The translations under genes were made by a program, and so were the position numbers. 64,000 bases of DNA from Bin5 sp022827195 (GTDB lineage: Bacteria > Chloroflexota > Anaerolineae > Caldilineales > Caldilineaceae): contig OZ242331.1 in assembly GCA_965208275.1 (NCBI GenBank), positions 310,001 to 374,000 of the forward strand. The letters run 5' to 3'. This document shows, piece by piece, positions 17,267 through 25,645 of the stretch. The notes beneath the pieces are model-generated. The model was not told the origin of the DNA. It worked only from the letters and a program-made list of their open reading frames with translations, and did not search any database. Positions within the stretch are counted from its first letter, which is position 1; the number at the start of each line of letters is the position of its first letter.

Positions 17267-18229
17267 CTAGTCGTAACGGATGCGCGGGTCGGCCCACGCG
17301 TAGGACAGGTCGGCTGCCAGGTTGCTCAGCAGCACCAGGATCGCGGTCATGAGCACGCCCCCCATCAGCAGAGGATAGTCCCGCATCCCGGTCGCGTCGA
17401 CCATGATCTTGCCGATGCCGGGATAGTTGAAGACGGTCTCGATCAGGACCGCGCCGCCGAAGATGCTCGGCATGCGCAGGCCGACGATGGTAATGATCGG
17501 CAGCAGCGCGTTGCGCAGACCGTGCCGGATTACGACCAGGTAGTAGGCAAGGCCCTTGGCGCGCGCAGTCGTCATGTAGTCCTGGTGCATCACCTCCAGC
17601 AGGCTGGCGCGCGTATAGCGCATCAGGCTGCCGGTCGTTTCGTAGGCCAGCGCCAGCCCCGGCAGGATGATGTGGGCCAGGCGGTTGCCGATGGTCGGTT
17701 CCGCGCCCGGCGTTGTGACACCGCCGGTCGGCAGCAGGTCCAGCCTGATCGCCACCGCGTAGATCAGCAGCAGCGCGAAGAAGAAGCCCGGCACCGCGAC
17801 GCCGGTGAACGCGACCGTCGTCAGCACGTTGTCGATCAGCGAATAGGGTTTCAGCGCCGACACGATCCCCAATAGCATACCGGCTACGGTCGAGACCACC
17901 AGCGCCAGCGCCATGATCGGAATGCTGAGACCCAGCGCACGCAACATGACGCTGACGACCGGCGTGTTGAACCATATCGAGTAGCCCAGGTTGCCCTGCA
18001 GCGCCTTCCCCAGCCAGATCAGGTAGCGCACCGGCACCGGCTTGTTCAACCCCAGCGCCTCGCGTCGAATCTCCATCTCTTCCGGCGTCATCTCACGCAA
18101 CTCTTCGGGGTTGATCATGGCCGAGACCGGATCCCCTGGGGCCAGGGCGTAGATCGTGTAGTTGATGATCGAAACGCCGAACATCAGCGGGATGATCAGG
18201 AGTATACGGCGCAGAACGTATTGGGACAT
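17267..18229 (-). CDS. ABC transporter permease, DppB/OppB type
   Basis: 320-residue permease starting MSQYVLRRILLIIPLMFGVS, the standard DppB first helix, with INYTIYALAPGDP following. The contact loop near residue 215 reads TTARAKGLAYYLVVIRHGLR. About six membrane helices. Middle subunit gene of the importer 20039-16344. Confidence 0.94.
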   Translation of the reverse strand: MSQYVLRRILLIIPLMFGVSIINYTIYALAPGDPVSAMINPEELREMTPEEMEIRREALGLNKPVPVRYLIWLGKALQGNLGYSIWFNTPVVSVMLRALGLSIPIMALALVVSTVAGMLLGIVSALKPYSLIDNVLTTVAFTGVAVPGFFFALLLIYAVAIRLDLLPTGGVTTPGAEPTIGNRLAHIILPGLALAYETTGSLMRYTRASLLEVMHQDYMTTARAKGLAYYLVVIRHGLRNALLPIITIVGLRMPSIFGGAVLIETVFNYPGIGKIMVDATGMRDYPLLMGGVLMTAILVLLSNLAADLSYAWADPRIRYD

Positions 18230-18277
18230 CCGATTCTACCTGTCTTTCGATTTGGAGTTGGAGCTGTGCGCACAGAC

Positions 18278-18315
18278 GCCGCACCCCCGCGGCTCGATCT
18301 CCCCGGGGGCGCGGC
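18278..18315 (-). promoter_or_regulatory. Intercistronic hairpin between binding protein and DppB
   Basis: GCCGCGCCCCCG pairs with CGGGGGTGCGGC on the minus-strand RNA, a 12-bp stem with one G-U pair and a 14-nt loop (18290-18303). It starts 17 nt after the binding-protein stop. No U-run. Confidence 0.65.
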
Positions 18316-18332
18316 GGCCATGCGTTGCTGAC

Positions 18333-20039
18333 TTAAGACTCCACGTAGACGTTCACCCAGTCGATCCAGTCGGTGCGCGGGCCGTAGACCGGCACCACGT
18401 TGCCGCTCTTGACGGCGTTGTTGACGATGTGGATGCCGGGCAGCTGGCTGATCACGCCGTGCCGTTGGAACTCGGCCAGGAACTCCTGCAGCCGCAGCAC
18501 GGCCTGCTTGATCTCCTCCTCGTCCTCCATGACCAGGATCTCGTTGATCATCTCGATCCCCTCGGTCGTGTCGGGCCCGAAGCGTTCGTAGCTGAGCGCC
18601 GGGATGAAGGAGCCGGGCGTCACGCCCCAGCCGTAGCCGCTGAACTGCGTGTCGTAATCATACGGCGGGTTGCTGACCACGTTGCTGAACTCCGCGCCCA
18701 GGATCTGGTATTCGGTCTGCACGCCCACGTCGGCAAACATCTCGCTGCACATCGCCAGCAGCGGCTCCCAGGTCGGGCTGATCGACTGCACCGCGTAGCG
18801 TAGCTTGTAGTCAAAGTCCCAGCCGCCCTCCTCCAGCAGCTGCCGCGCCAATTCCGGGTTGTACTCGTACCATTTGGCGCAGTCGGGGCTGATTCCGTAG
18901 TCGGCATACTGCACCGGCGCGTACAGCGGCGGCACCGTGTCGAAGAAGAAGTCCTTGGCGATCCGTTCGCGGTCGAGCGCCAGGCTCAGGCCCTGCCGCA
19001 CCCGCATATCGGCCAGCTCGTAGCGGAACTGCCAGTAGAAAACCACCGCGCTCGGGCCGTGGTTCAGCACCACATGCAGGTGGTCCATCGCCTTGAAGCG
19101 CTCATACTCCGACTGCGGCGTGCGGATACCGATGTGGCACTCGCCCTTCTCCAGCGCCGCCGCCATCGCCAGGTGGTCGGTGTAGGGCACGAAGACCAGC
19201 TTGTCCAGCTGCGGCGTGCCGCCCCAGTAGTCGTCGAACGGCTCGTACTCGACGACCTGGTCGGGGATGAAGTTGGTGACCCGGTACGGACCCGTCCCGG
19301 TCCCCTGCTTGAGGGCGTATTCTGTGCTTTTCAGCCCCTGCTGCCCCTGCTCGTCGACCGCCCACTGCTCCTCCGGGATCGCGCCCAGCAGATGCTTGGG
19401 CATGATTGGATGGCTCAGCAGCCGCTCCAGGAAGGCCGCACGGAACGGCTTCTTCAACTCGAAGACAAATGTGTGGGCATCGGGAGCGGAGACGCCCGAC
19501 ACCTCGTCCGCCTCGCCCAGCGAGAACTCCTCCAGGCCGACAACCATGTCCTTCAGGTTGCGCACCCCGTTCCACCTTAACACGTTGGGATGGCCCGTCA
19601 GCCGCCCGATGGTGAACAGCACGTCGTCCGACGAGAAAGGCTCGCCGTCGTGCCACTTCACGTCCTTGCGCAGGTGGAAGATCGCCTTGTTGCCGTCGAA
19701 CTCCCAGCTTTCCGCCAGCTCGGGCAGCCAGGTCGTGTAGTCGGCGGTAATGTTGACGAGGCAGTTGTGCGTCAGGCCGATCAGGTAGTAGCGGCGGTTG
19801 CCGGCGTTGTGCTCCATCGCCAGCAGGTTCTGGTAGCTGGTCTTCTGCGGGTAACCGAAGACCAGGGTGCCGCCCTTGCGCATCGGCATGTCGTCGGCAC
19901 CCTCGTCCGCTGCGGGCGCGGTGCCGGTAGCAGGCGCCGCCGCCGGCGCACAGGCTGCCAGCACGCCGCCGGCTGCGGCCAGCGCCGCCCCCTTCAGGAA
20001 GTTGCGGCGTGTAACGTTGTGTTCGTCCAAGCGTTGCAT
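18333..20039 (-). CDS. Family 5 extracellular solute-binding lipoprotein (Tat)
   Basis: 568-residue binding protein. A twin-arginine motif (TRRNFLKGA) precedes a lipobox ending at Cys30, then a Pro/Ala linker. The SBP_bac_5 core is recognisable by AIFHLRKDVKWHDGEPFSSD and GPYRVTNFIPDQVVEYEPFDDY. Start ATG 20039 follows AGGAGGA. It leads an operon with DppB (17267), DppC (16344), the TIM-barrel protein and a BNR protein. That neighbourhood argues for a glycan fragment rather than a peptide as ligand. Confidence 0.93.
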   Translation of the reverse strand: MQRLDEHNVTRRNFLKGAALAAAGGVLAACAPAAAPATGTAPAADEGADDMPMRKGGTLVFGYPQKTSYQNLLAMEHNAGNRRYYLIGLTHNCLVNITADYTTWLPELAESWEFDGNKAIFHLRKDVKWHDGEPFSSDDVLFTIGRLTGHPNVLRWNGVRNLKDMVVGLEEFSLGEADEVSGVSAPDAHTFVFELKKPFRAAFLERLLSHPIMPKHLLGAIPEEQWAVDEQGQQGLKSTEYALKQGTGTGPYRVTNFIPDQVVEYEPFDDYWGGTPQLDKLVFVPYTDHLAMAAALEKGECHIGIRTPQSEYERFKAMDHLHVVLNHGPSAVVFYWQFRYELADMRVRQGLSLALDRERIAKDFFFDTVPPLYAPVQYADYGISPDCAKWYEYNPELARQLLEEGGWDFDYKLRYAVQSISPTWEPLLAMCSEMFADVGVQTEYQILGAEFSNVVSNPPYDYDTQFSGYGWGVTPGSFIPALSYERFGPDTTEGIEMINEILVMEDEEEIKQAVLRLQEFLAEFQRHGVISQLPGIHIVNNAVKSGNVVPVYGPRTDWIDWVNVYVES

Positions 20040-20255
20040 GGTCTTTCCTCCTGAGTTCTACTGTGATTGCCGTGATACCTCTGTCGAACTGACTCCATCA
20101 CGCGAAACAGGTGAGTCCTTGAAAGAAAGAATGGCTGCGGCTTCCAACCGCTTCAGGGCATCCTTTCATCTGCATGTTCCGCTCTGGGCGTAATCCTCCT
20201 CCTTTCCGAGAACCGGTCTCTCGGCGCTGTCCGGCGATAGCCTGCGGCCGGTCTT

Positions 20256-21506
20256 CTACTGGCGTTCGATATCGATCTCCAGGATGTAGATGCGCTCCCG
20301 CTCGTTCGGGATCATGCTGTCCGGTGGCAGCGCAAAGGTGGGATAGCGCTGCAGGATGCGGCTGCGTACCTCGGCGTCGGTCGGCACCGGCATCCAGCCG
20401 TACGGGATGCGGTCGTAGACCATCAGCAGGCGGCCCGGCTCCACCTCAAGAATCGATGTGTAGGAAGTGGTCTGGTCGGGCTGGTCGAAGTCGTGGTGAA
20501 CGGAACGGTACTGCTCACGCGTGATCGGCTCGAGTCCGTACTTGCCCGGGCTGATCTGGTGGGCGGAATCCATCTCGGCGTTGTGGTGGGCCATCACGTC
20601 GAAGGGCTCCCAATGTTCGCCGCGCCGGTCGGTCGACAGCCACAGGAAGAGGCCGGGACGCCCGGTCGACAGCGCCAGCACGCCGTTGCTCATGCGCATG
20701 ATGTCGGGCAGAACGCTCCACGCCGGCAGCCGGTCGATCGGCGTCCATGTCTTGCCCTCGTCGCTCGAATAGGTGCGCGCCAGCAGCTGATCCCGTCCCC
20801 CGCCCATGCGGCCGACGCACATAAGGTCGCCGTCCTCCAGCCGCACCAGCGAGGACTCGCAGAAGCCCTCGCGCGCGCCCGCGCCCGCCTCCGCCCCGCA
20901 GACCGTCGAAAGATAGTGCCACGTGCGCCCCTCGTCCTCGGAGACCGTCACCACCGTGCTGTAACGTTCGTCGCCGTCGAAGGTCATGTAGGAGGTGCTC
21001 ATCAAGCGCCCGGGTTCAAGTTCGATCGTGTCTCGGAACGGCGACAGCTGCGCCCAGCGCGTCCGGCTCTGCACAGCATGCGGCTTGACGTCGCGCGGCA
21101 GCCCCTCGATTCGTGTGCCCCACAGCTCGACCGTGTAGCGCTGCCCGCCCTGCTCGAAGCGGCCGTAGTGGCCGACAAAGCTACGCCACTGGCCGGGCGG
21201 GTCCGGTTTGAAGGGCTGGTTGGGGCCGGCTAGGGTGCCGTCAGGCAGCGATATGTCCAGCCGTCCGCTCAGCCCGGTGACATCGCAGTGCCGCGCCCAA
21301 GTGGCCCCATTGTCGCTGGAGAGCGAGATTCCAGTGACGTTGACAAGGTTCTCGTTCGAGTCCGGGTTGAGGCTGTAGCCGATCATCAGCTCGCCAGATG
21401 AGAAACGGCGAATGGCGGGATACCAGCAGAACCCGACCCCTTCGGCCACGACGCGCGGCGTCCCCGCCGTGAACTGTAGGTCTTCCAGACTGTATTCCTG
21501 TGCCAT
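20256..21506 (-). CDS. BNR/Asp-box (sialidase-like) protein
   Basis: 416 residues from ATG 21506 (MAQEYSLEDLQF) behind GGGGGTC. The frame stays open further upstream only because it runs through heptamer repeats, so that extension is rejected. Asp-box-type motifs are visible: SSDNGATW, SEDEGRTW and SSDEGKTW. No signal peptide, so probably cytosolic. Typical propeller segments such as LVRLEDGDLMCVGRMGGG and MRMSNGVLALSTGRPGLF are present. Its promoter region is occupied by repeats. The substrate is unknown; the name sialidase reflects fold only. Confidence 0.85.
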   Translation of the reverse strand: MAQEYSLEDLQFTAGTPRVVAEGVGFCWYPAIRRFSSGELMIGYSLNPDSNENLVNVTGISLSSDNGATWARHCDVTGLSGRLDISLPDGTLAGPNQPFKPDPPGQWRSFVGHYGRFEQGGQRYTVELWGTRIEGLPRDVKPHAVQSRTRWAQLSPFRDTIELEPGRLMSTSYMTFDGDERYSTVVTVSEDEGRTWHYLSTVCGAEAGAGAREGFCESSLVRLEDGDLMCVGRMGGGRDQLLARTYSSDEGKTWTPIDRLPAWSVLPDIMRMSNGVLALSTGRPGLFLWLSTDRRGEHWEPFDVMAHHNAEMDSAHQISPGKYGLEPITREQYRSVHHDFDQPDQTTSYTSILEVEPGRLLMVYDRIPYGWMPVPTDAEVRSRILQRYPTFALPPDSMIPNERERIYILEIDIERQ

Positions 21507-21518
21507 GTCGAGACCCCC

Positions 21519-21711
21519 GTGATTCGTGAATCGTGATTCGTGAATCGACCACCTATAAACCAGCTGAATCTGCACAAGGATGCCAAGAGTCCAGAGCAAT
21601 CACAACCCGAACCCCCGTGAATCGTGAATCGTGAATCGTGAATCGACCACCTACAAACTAGCTGCTTCAGCACAAAAATGCTATAAGTTCAAGAGTATTC
21701 ACAACTCAATC
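21519..21711. repeat. About 98-bp degenerate tandem repeat headed by GTGAATC/GTGATTC heptamers
   Basis: Heads of four heptamers lie at 21519-21546 and 21617-21644, each followed by GACCACCTAYAAACYAGCTG and a less conserved tail. A third head starts at 21716, again about 98 bp on. The block sits directly upstream of the BNR gene start at 21506. Confidence 0.85.
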
Positions 21712-21715
21712 CCCG

Positions 21716-21868
21716 GTGAATCGTGAATCGAAAACCGGCACCTAGGCTCCGCAAGTACGACAGCTTGCCGCATTTCAAGCCTTTCGCCGGCCAATTCTGG
21801 TCGACGCCCTGGCCGTTGCCTTTCGAATCACGAATCACGAATCACGAATCACGATTCACTGCCGTTCA
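21716..21868. repeat. Composite heptamer module a (left of the four-helix-bundle gene)
   Basis: Two GTGAATC units, then GAAAACCG, about 87 bp of unconserved sequence, four GAATCAC units, one GATTCAC and TGCCGTTCA. Module b at 22236-22386 has the same order of parts. The module ends 14 bp before ATG 21883. Confidence 0.85.
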
Positions 21869-21882
21869 ATGGAGGATCCCCC

Positions 21883-22239
21883 ATGCTCCACAAAGACCTG
21901 GACGTCTGGCAGAAAGCTATGCTGGCTGCCAAAAAGACTTACAGCATCGCTCCACAACTACCGCGCGAAGAAACCTATGGCATACGCTCACAACTCACCC
22001 GTGCCTGCTTATCGGTCCCTTGCAACATCGCCGAGGGCATGGCCCGCGAAACTTCAGCCGACAGGGCACACTTCCTCACCATCGCCCGCGGATCAGTCGC
22101 CGAAGCCAACACTCTGTTCGAAATCTGCGACGACCTCGACTGGCTGCCCAAAGACAAGACCTCCGAAATCCTCAGTCTACTCGACGACGTAGGCAAGATG
22201 CTCACAGCTATGCTCCGCCGCTACCGAAAGAAGCCGTGA
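21883..22239 (+). CDS. Four-helix-bundle protein (23S rRNA intervening-sequence / S23 type)
   Basis: 118 residues of the widespread S23/IVS family (four-helix bundle, TIGR02436-like). Signature parts are KDLDVWQKAM at the N-terminus, then QLTRACLSVPCNIAEGMAR and FLTIARGSVAEANTLFEI. Family members occur inside 23S rRNA intervening sequences and as free-standing genes. The related Avd protein serves diversity-generating retroelements. Function here is unknown. It is the only plus-strand gene in the first 25 kb. Module a ends 14 bp before it, and its TGA stop lies inside the first heptamer of module b. The AATGGAGGATCCCCC stretch just before the ATG offers GGAGG as ribosome site. Confidence 0.92.
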   Translation: MLHKDLDVWQKAMLAAKKTYSIAPQLPREETYGIRSQLTRACLSVPCNIAEGMARETSADRAHFLTIARGSVAEANTLFEICDDLDWLPKDKTSEILSLLDDVGKMLTAMLRRYRKKP

Positions 22240-22386
22240 ATCGTGAATCGTGAATCGAAAACCGCGCAAAGTGCGGCAGATTGTCCTGTTCGAGAGCCAA
22301 TCCCCAACCAACGCCCCATCCCCTCAAACGCGGCTGCAGTCCGAGTCACGAATCACGAGTCACGAATCACGAATCACCGCCGTTCA
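22236..22386. repeat. Composite heptamer module b (right of the four-helix-bundle gene)
   Basis: Three GTGAATC units (22236-22256), GAAAACCG, about 78 bp of unique sequence ending GCAGTCC, five GARTCAC units (22343-22377) and CGCCGTTCA. It supplies the stop codons of both convergent neighbours: TGA of the four-helix gene (22237-22239) and TGA of the BNR gene (complement of 22384-22386). Confidence 0.85.
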
Positions 22387-23673
22387 CTGTTCGCCCCTCA
22401 CGTGCCTTTCCAGCTGGGCCAGAGTTGAATTCTCGGTCGTCGGGTCCTGGCCCCCGTAGAACCAGGACAGCGGCAGGACCTTTAGCCGGTGGCCGCGCGA
22501 CTGCTCGCCGGCAATGTCGCGAATGAAGTGGTTGTACTGGATCAGGACCCGGTCTTCGGCCACCAGCACCGCCGGATAGGACCACATGCCGTATCCTTCC
22601 GGCAGGGGCTTGACGGAATCGAAGTCGCACACAACGCCACCCCCCGGCGCGCCGTAGGCCCCCTCCGGGCGGACCGGATAGAGTGGGCCGGGTTCGACAT
22701 GGGTCTCTTCGTGTATAGATTCCAGGTTCTGGAAGTATTCCCAGATTCCGCCCGCATTTCGGCTAATTGCGGTCGACAGTCGCGTGCGGATCAGGCCGCG
22801 CTTGATCTCCTGCTCGCTCTGCTGCGTCCAGACAACAAGCAGGTGCCCCGTTCCGGGAAACTTGCGAATCTGGGCCGGTGCCTGCGTGCCCGCCAGCTGC
22901 GTCGGTTCCGGGCGCGTCCAGGTGGTGCCGTCGTCCTCCGACCAGGCCTGGTACATCCGCCCCAGCCGCGAGCGCAGAATCATCAGCAGCTTGCCGGGCG
23001 CATATTCCACGAGCGTCGGTTCGTTGGTCAGCTCCCAGCGCCCTCCGTGCTCCATGATAATCAGCAGTTCGCCGTCGCTGTTCTTCTGCCAGGTCTCGCC
23101 TTCGTCATCGCTGTAGATGACATAGCTTGCGGTGAAGTGGGGGTCGTAGAAATGCGCGCTGGTCGAAACGAAGACGCCGTCGACATAGCCGCCGGGAAAG
23201 GGTGCGCCCGCCTGGTGGAATCCGCCCTGGCCGATGCCGAAATAGACCGGCAGGAGGATGCGGCCCGACTGGGTGCGGATCATCGTGTCGTTGAGCGCGT
23301 GCGCGGCCAGCATCCAGTGGTTCATCAGCGTCAACGCCGACCAGGTGCGGCCCTCGTCCTCCGAACGCCGGAATACCATCTGCGACTCGTAGATGCGCTC
23401 CGTCCCGGGACGCGTGCGCTTGGTCGCCATGCCGATGCCGCCGCCCGAAAGCGGCACCAGCGAGGCGTTTGTGAGCGTGAGCGGGTCGCCGTTTTCGTCC
23501 AGCCCCGTGTAGGGCTCGCTCCAGGTGACGCCCCCGTCAGAGCTGACAGTGAACTCTGTGCCGTTGGTGAAGAGGATACGCCCGCCTTCAAGGGCCAGAA
23601 ATGCGTTGCCTCGGAACTGTCCGTCGTGGAAGGCCAGCATCTCTTCAGGTCGCGTCATCGGCACGTTGCTCAC
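22384..23673 (-). CDS. BNR/Asp-box (sialidase-like) protein
   Basis: 429 residues with four Asp-boxes: SSDGGVTW, SEDEGRTW, SDDEGETW and SEDDGTTW. Starts at GTG 23673 behind GGGAGGCGGAC. No signal peptide. The segment LNDTMIRTQSGRILLPVYFG and the C-terminal LIQYNHFIRD resemble proteins annotated as exo-alpha-sialidases, but the substrate is unproven. The stop codon falls in repeat module b. A promoter 320 bp upstream (23997-24025) implies a long leader. Confidence 0.87.
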   Translation of the reverse strand: MSNVPMTRPEEMLAFHDGQFRGNAFLALEGGRILFTNGTEFTVSSDGGVTWSEPYTGLDENGDPLTLTNASLVPLSGGGIGMATKRTRPGTERIYESQMVFRRSEDEGRTWSALTLMNHWMLAAHALNDTMIRTQSGRILLPVYFGIGQGGFHQAGAPFPGGYVDGVFVSTSAHFYDPHFTASYVIYSDDEGETWQKNSDGELLIIMEHGGRWELTNEPTLVEYAPGKLLMILRSRLGRMYQAWSEDDGTTWTRPEPTQLAGTQAPAQIRKFPGTGHLLVVWTQQSEQEIKRGLIRTRLSTAISRNAGGIWEYFQNLESIHEETHVEPGPLYPVRPEGAYGAPGGGVVCDFDSVKPLPEGYGMWSYPAVLVAEDRVLIQYNHFIRDIAGEQSRGHRLKVLPLSWFYGGQDPTTENSTLAQLERHVRGEQ

Positions 23674-24075
23674 GTCCGCCTCCCTTTCGAATGCCTGCTC
23701 TCGTTATCGCCGGATATAACTGCGTTTGCCTGTGCGCAACTGCTCGTCGCAGCCGGTTTTCCCCGCCGAACAGGCCATCTTCTGTTTTCTTGAGGTGTAG
23801 TACTCAGTGTGAAACGAGGTATCAAAGGCCGCGAATACCGGGTAAGATTCCCTGCGGTGCGGGGGTAAGTCGCTGGCCTTCGCCCAGGCGGCGGTAGTTG
23901 AAGTCTGTGAGAGCTTCCCGGCCGTCTGTCGATAATCGCCCCCCTTTCTCGGCTGCAACTTGCTGCACCTGCTGCCTCGCCCGCCATTTTGCGGACTTTA
24001 TAGCATATTGGAGGGTCCTCGTCAAAGGGGCGAAATCTGCCCCCGTTTCCCTTAAGCAGCGGCGTTAAGGCAATG
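23674..24075 (-). other. Long leader / intergenic region with a possible BNR-gene relic
   Basis: No convincing gene. With a promoter at 24025-23997, most of it would be a roughly 310-nt 5' leader for the BNR gene starting at 23673. One minus-strand frame near 23880-23920 reads EALTDFNYRRLGEGQR, similar to the end of the BNR protein at 13259 (SDFNYPDAQGRKRK). This may be debris of a lost paralogue; the resemblance is short. Confidence 0.4.
23997..24025 (-). promoter_or_regulatory. Near-consensus sigma-70-type promoter, minus strand
   Basis: TTGACG (24025-24020), 17-bp spacer, TATAAA (24002-23997). It points toward the BNR gene starting at 23673. Confidence 0.65.
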
Positions 24076-25308
24076 TTACGACCAGCTGGCGATGAACTCT
24101 TCGACGTCGAAGTCTTCGGGCATCTCGTAGACGCGGTACTTCGTCGGTTTTGCCTGCGTGCCGGCCACCATCTGCTCGGCGTCGTCCTGCAGCTTGGCGT
24201 CAAGCACGCCAAACCGCAGCCACAGCCGCTCGAATTCAGCCGGCGTGAAGCGGCGGGCAAGGTCCTCGTACAGGTGGCGGAAGTTCGGATTGACCAGCTG
24301 CGCCTGCTCATCCGCCGTCTTGGCCCCGAACTCAGGCCGGGTAAAAGCGTGCAGGGTCTGGGCCTCCTTGCACAGGATTGCGGCGCACACCATGCGCCCT
24401 TTCTCACCGGGATGCAGCGCGTCCAGCCCCGCGCGAAAGCCCTTCGCGTCGCGGTCGAGCATCGCGCGGTAAATCGCCTCGATCATGTCATGGTCGCGGT
24501 CTATCGCGCGCGCCCAGCGCTCAAACGGCTCGCGCACAGCCTGCGGCAGATTCCTGGTGAAATCCAGGTCCCACCACAGATGGAAATAGCGGTAAAGCGG
24601 GCCGCCGAACGACTGATAGCCCAGGTGAATTGTGCGGCGCAGCTTGCTGCTGTAGTTGCTTCCCCAGTGGAGAATGAAGTTCGTGTACACGACACCGTCG
24701 CCGGCCCGCAGCTTCACCGGTATGCCGCCCGGCAACGGCGCGCGGTCGTCTTTCTCCAGCTGTAGGTTCTCGGCCTCGGAATTGGCGCGGCGATGGCTGC
24801 CAGGGACCACCCACAGCACGTCATCGTCATAGAGAGGAATGTTCCACTGCACGTAGCCGGGGCCGTTCTCCATCATGTCGTAGTGCAGCCCCTGCAGCGG
24901 CGCATCGGTGTCCGGGCCGGTGTCCCGGTGCCACCGCGCCGGCCCGTGATCGCGCACCGGGCTGCACATCAGCATCAGCGCATGCAGGCCGACCTCCGGC
25001 CCGCGCATCAGCTGGCTGCTCACGCCCAGCGTGTTCTCGTGCAGGCAAAACGCGACCGTATCGGCCGTCGCCTCGTCCACGTTGTTGTTGAAGAACAGCC
25101 GCGGCTGCGGCGCGGTCTCCCATACGCTGCCGGGCAGATTGTCGCGCCGGCGCTCGTCCTCCCAAATCGCCTTCTGCCGTTCGACCAGCACCTCGAAGCT
25201 GGCGCGCAGTTCGGCCAAGCGGCCGGGCGGAATGACGTTGCGCACGACGATGTAGCCGTCGTCCAACATCTGCTGCGGATCGACCTGGATGCCGGAATTC
25301 GAAGACAT
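24076..25308 (-). CDS. Phytanoyl-CoA dioxygenase (PhyH) family protein, long form
   Basis: 410 residues, over 100 longer than the other PhyH proteins here because of a C-terminal helical extension (about residues 250-410). Facial triad: His127 and Asp129 (RWHRDTG) and His214 (FILHWGSN). Arg near residues 223-224 (LRRTIHLGY) is the likely 2-oxoglutarate ligand. Starts at ATG 25308 after AAAGGGAG. Divergent from the sugar importer at 25646. Substrate unknown. Confidence 0.88.
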   Translation of the reverse strand: MSSNSGIQVDPQQMLDDGYIVVRNVIPPGRLAELRASFEVLVERQKAIWEDERRRDNLPGSVWETAPQPRLFFNNNVDEATADTVAFCLHENTLGVSSQLMRGPEVGLHALMLMCSPVRDHGPARWHRDTGPDTDAPLQGLHYDMMENGPGYVQWNIPLYDDDVLWVVPGSHRRANSEAENLQLEKDDRAPLPGGIPVKLRAGDGVVYTNFILHWGSNYSSKLRRTIHLGYQSFGGPLYRYFHLWWDLDFTRNLPQAVREPFERWARAIDRDHDMIEAIYRAMLDRDAKGFRAGLDALHPGEKGRMVCAAILCKEAQTLHAFTRPEFGAKTADEQAQLVNPNFRHLYEDLARRFTPAEFERLWLRFGVLDAKLQDDAEQMVAGTQAKPTKYRVYEMPEDFDVEEFIASWS

Positions 25309-25645
25309 TGCGGCACGCTCCCTTTCTTTGACTGCAACTTGCGCCCGGCTCCGGCCGCCCGCCGCAAGGTTCGTAGCGCTGCCGGGCCGGTCAACAGGCG
25401 CCGGAGGGCCGGGAAAAAGCGCTTTGACGGACTCCGGTAATCTTTATATAATGTAGCCGCCCATTCTCAAAGTCAAAGAGGCCGCGTATAGTGACTGAGC
25501 GACGTGAAAACCAGGTTACCGCCGTTTCCAGATGTCGGGGGTCCCACGGTGACTTAATGGTCGGCCGTGACCGGCAACCGTTTCAGCTTGTGATGTCAAG
25601 GTACCGTTCTGTTTCCACCACCACAGGTGCGTAAGGAGAAAAACC
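25309..25645. other. Divergent intergenic region
   Basis: 337 bp between the PhyH gene (minus) and the binding-protein gene (plus). It holds the strong plus-strand promoter at 25424-25452 and a leader of about 185 nt with AAGGAG at 25633-25638. No strong minus-strand promoter is visible. Confidence 0.6.
25424..25452 (+). promoter_or_regulatory. Near-consensus sigma-70-type promoter of the sugar-import operon
   Basis: TTGACG (25424-25429), 17-bp spacer, TATAAT (25447-25452). It is the only clear promoter upstream of the plus-strand run 25646-36147. Confidence 0.8.

Noticed and set aside
16344..17975. 543-residue reading of the DppC permease
   Set aside because: The N-terminal part is a shadow of DppB; the proper start with a ribosome site is ATG 17249.
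20208..20228. Hairpin downstream of the BNR gene at 20256
   Set aside because: Only about 6 bp of stem and no U-run.
21507..21599. 31-residue N-terminal extension of the BNR protein at 20256
   Set aside because: The extension is translated heptamer repeat; ATG 21506 has the ribosome site.
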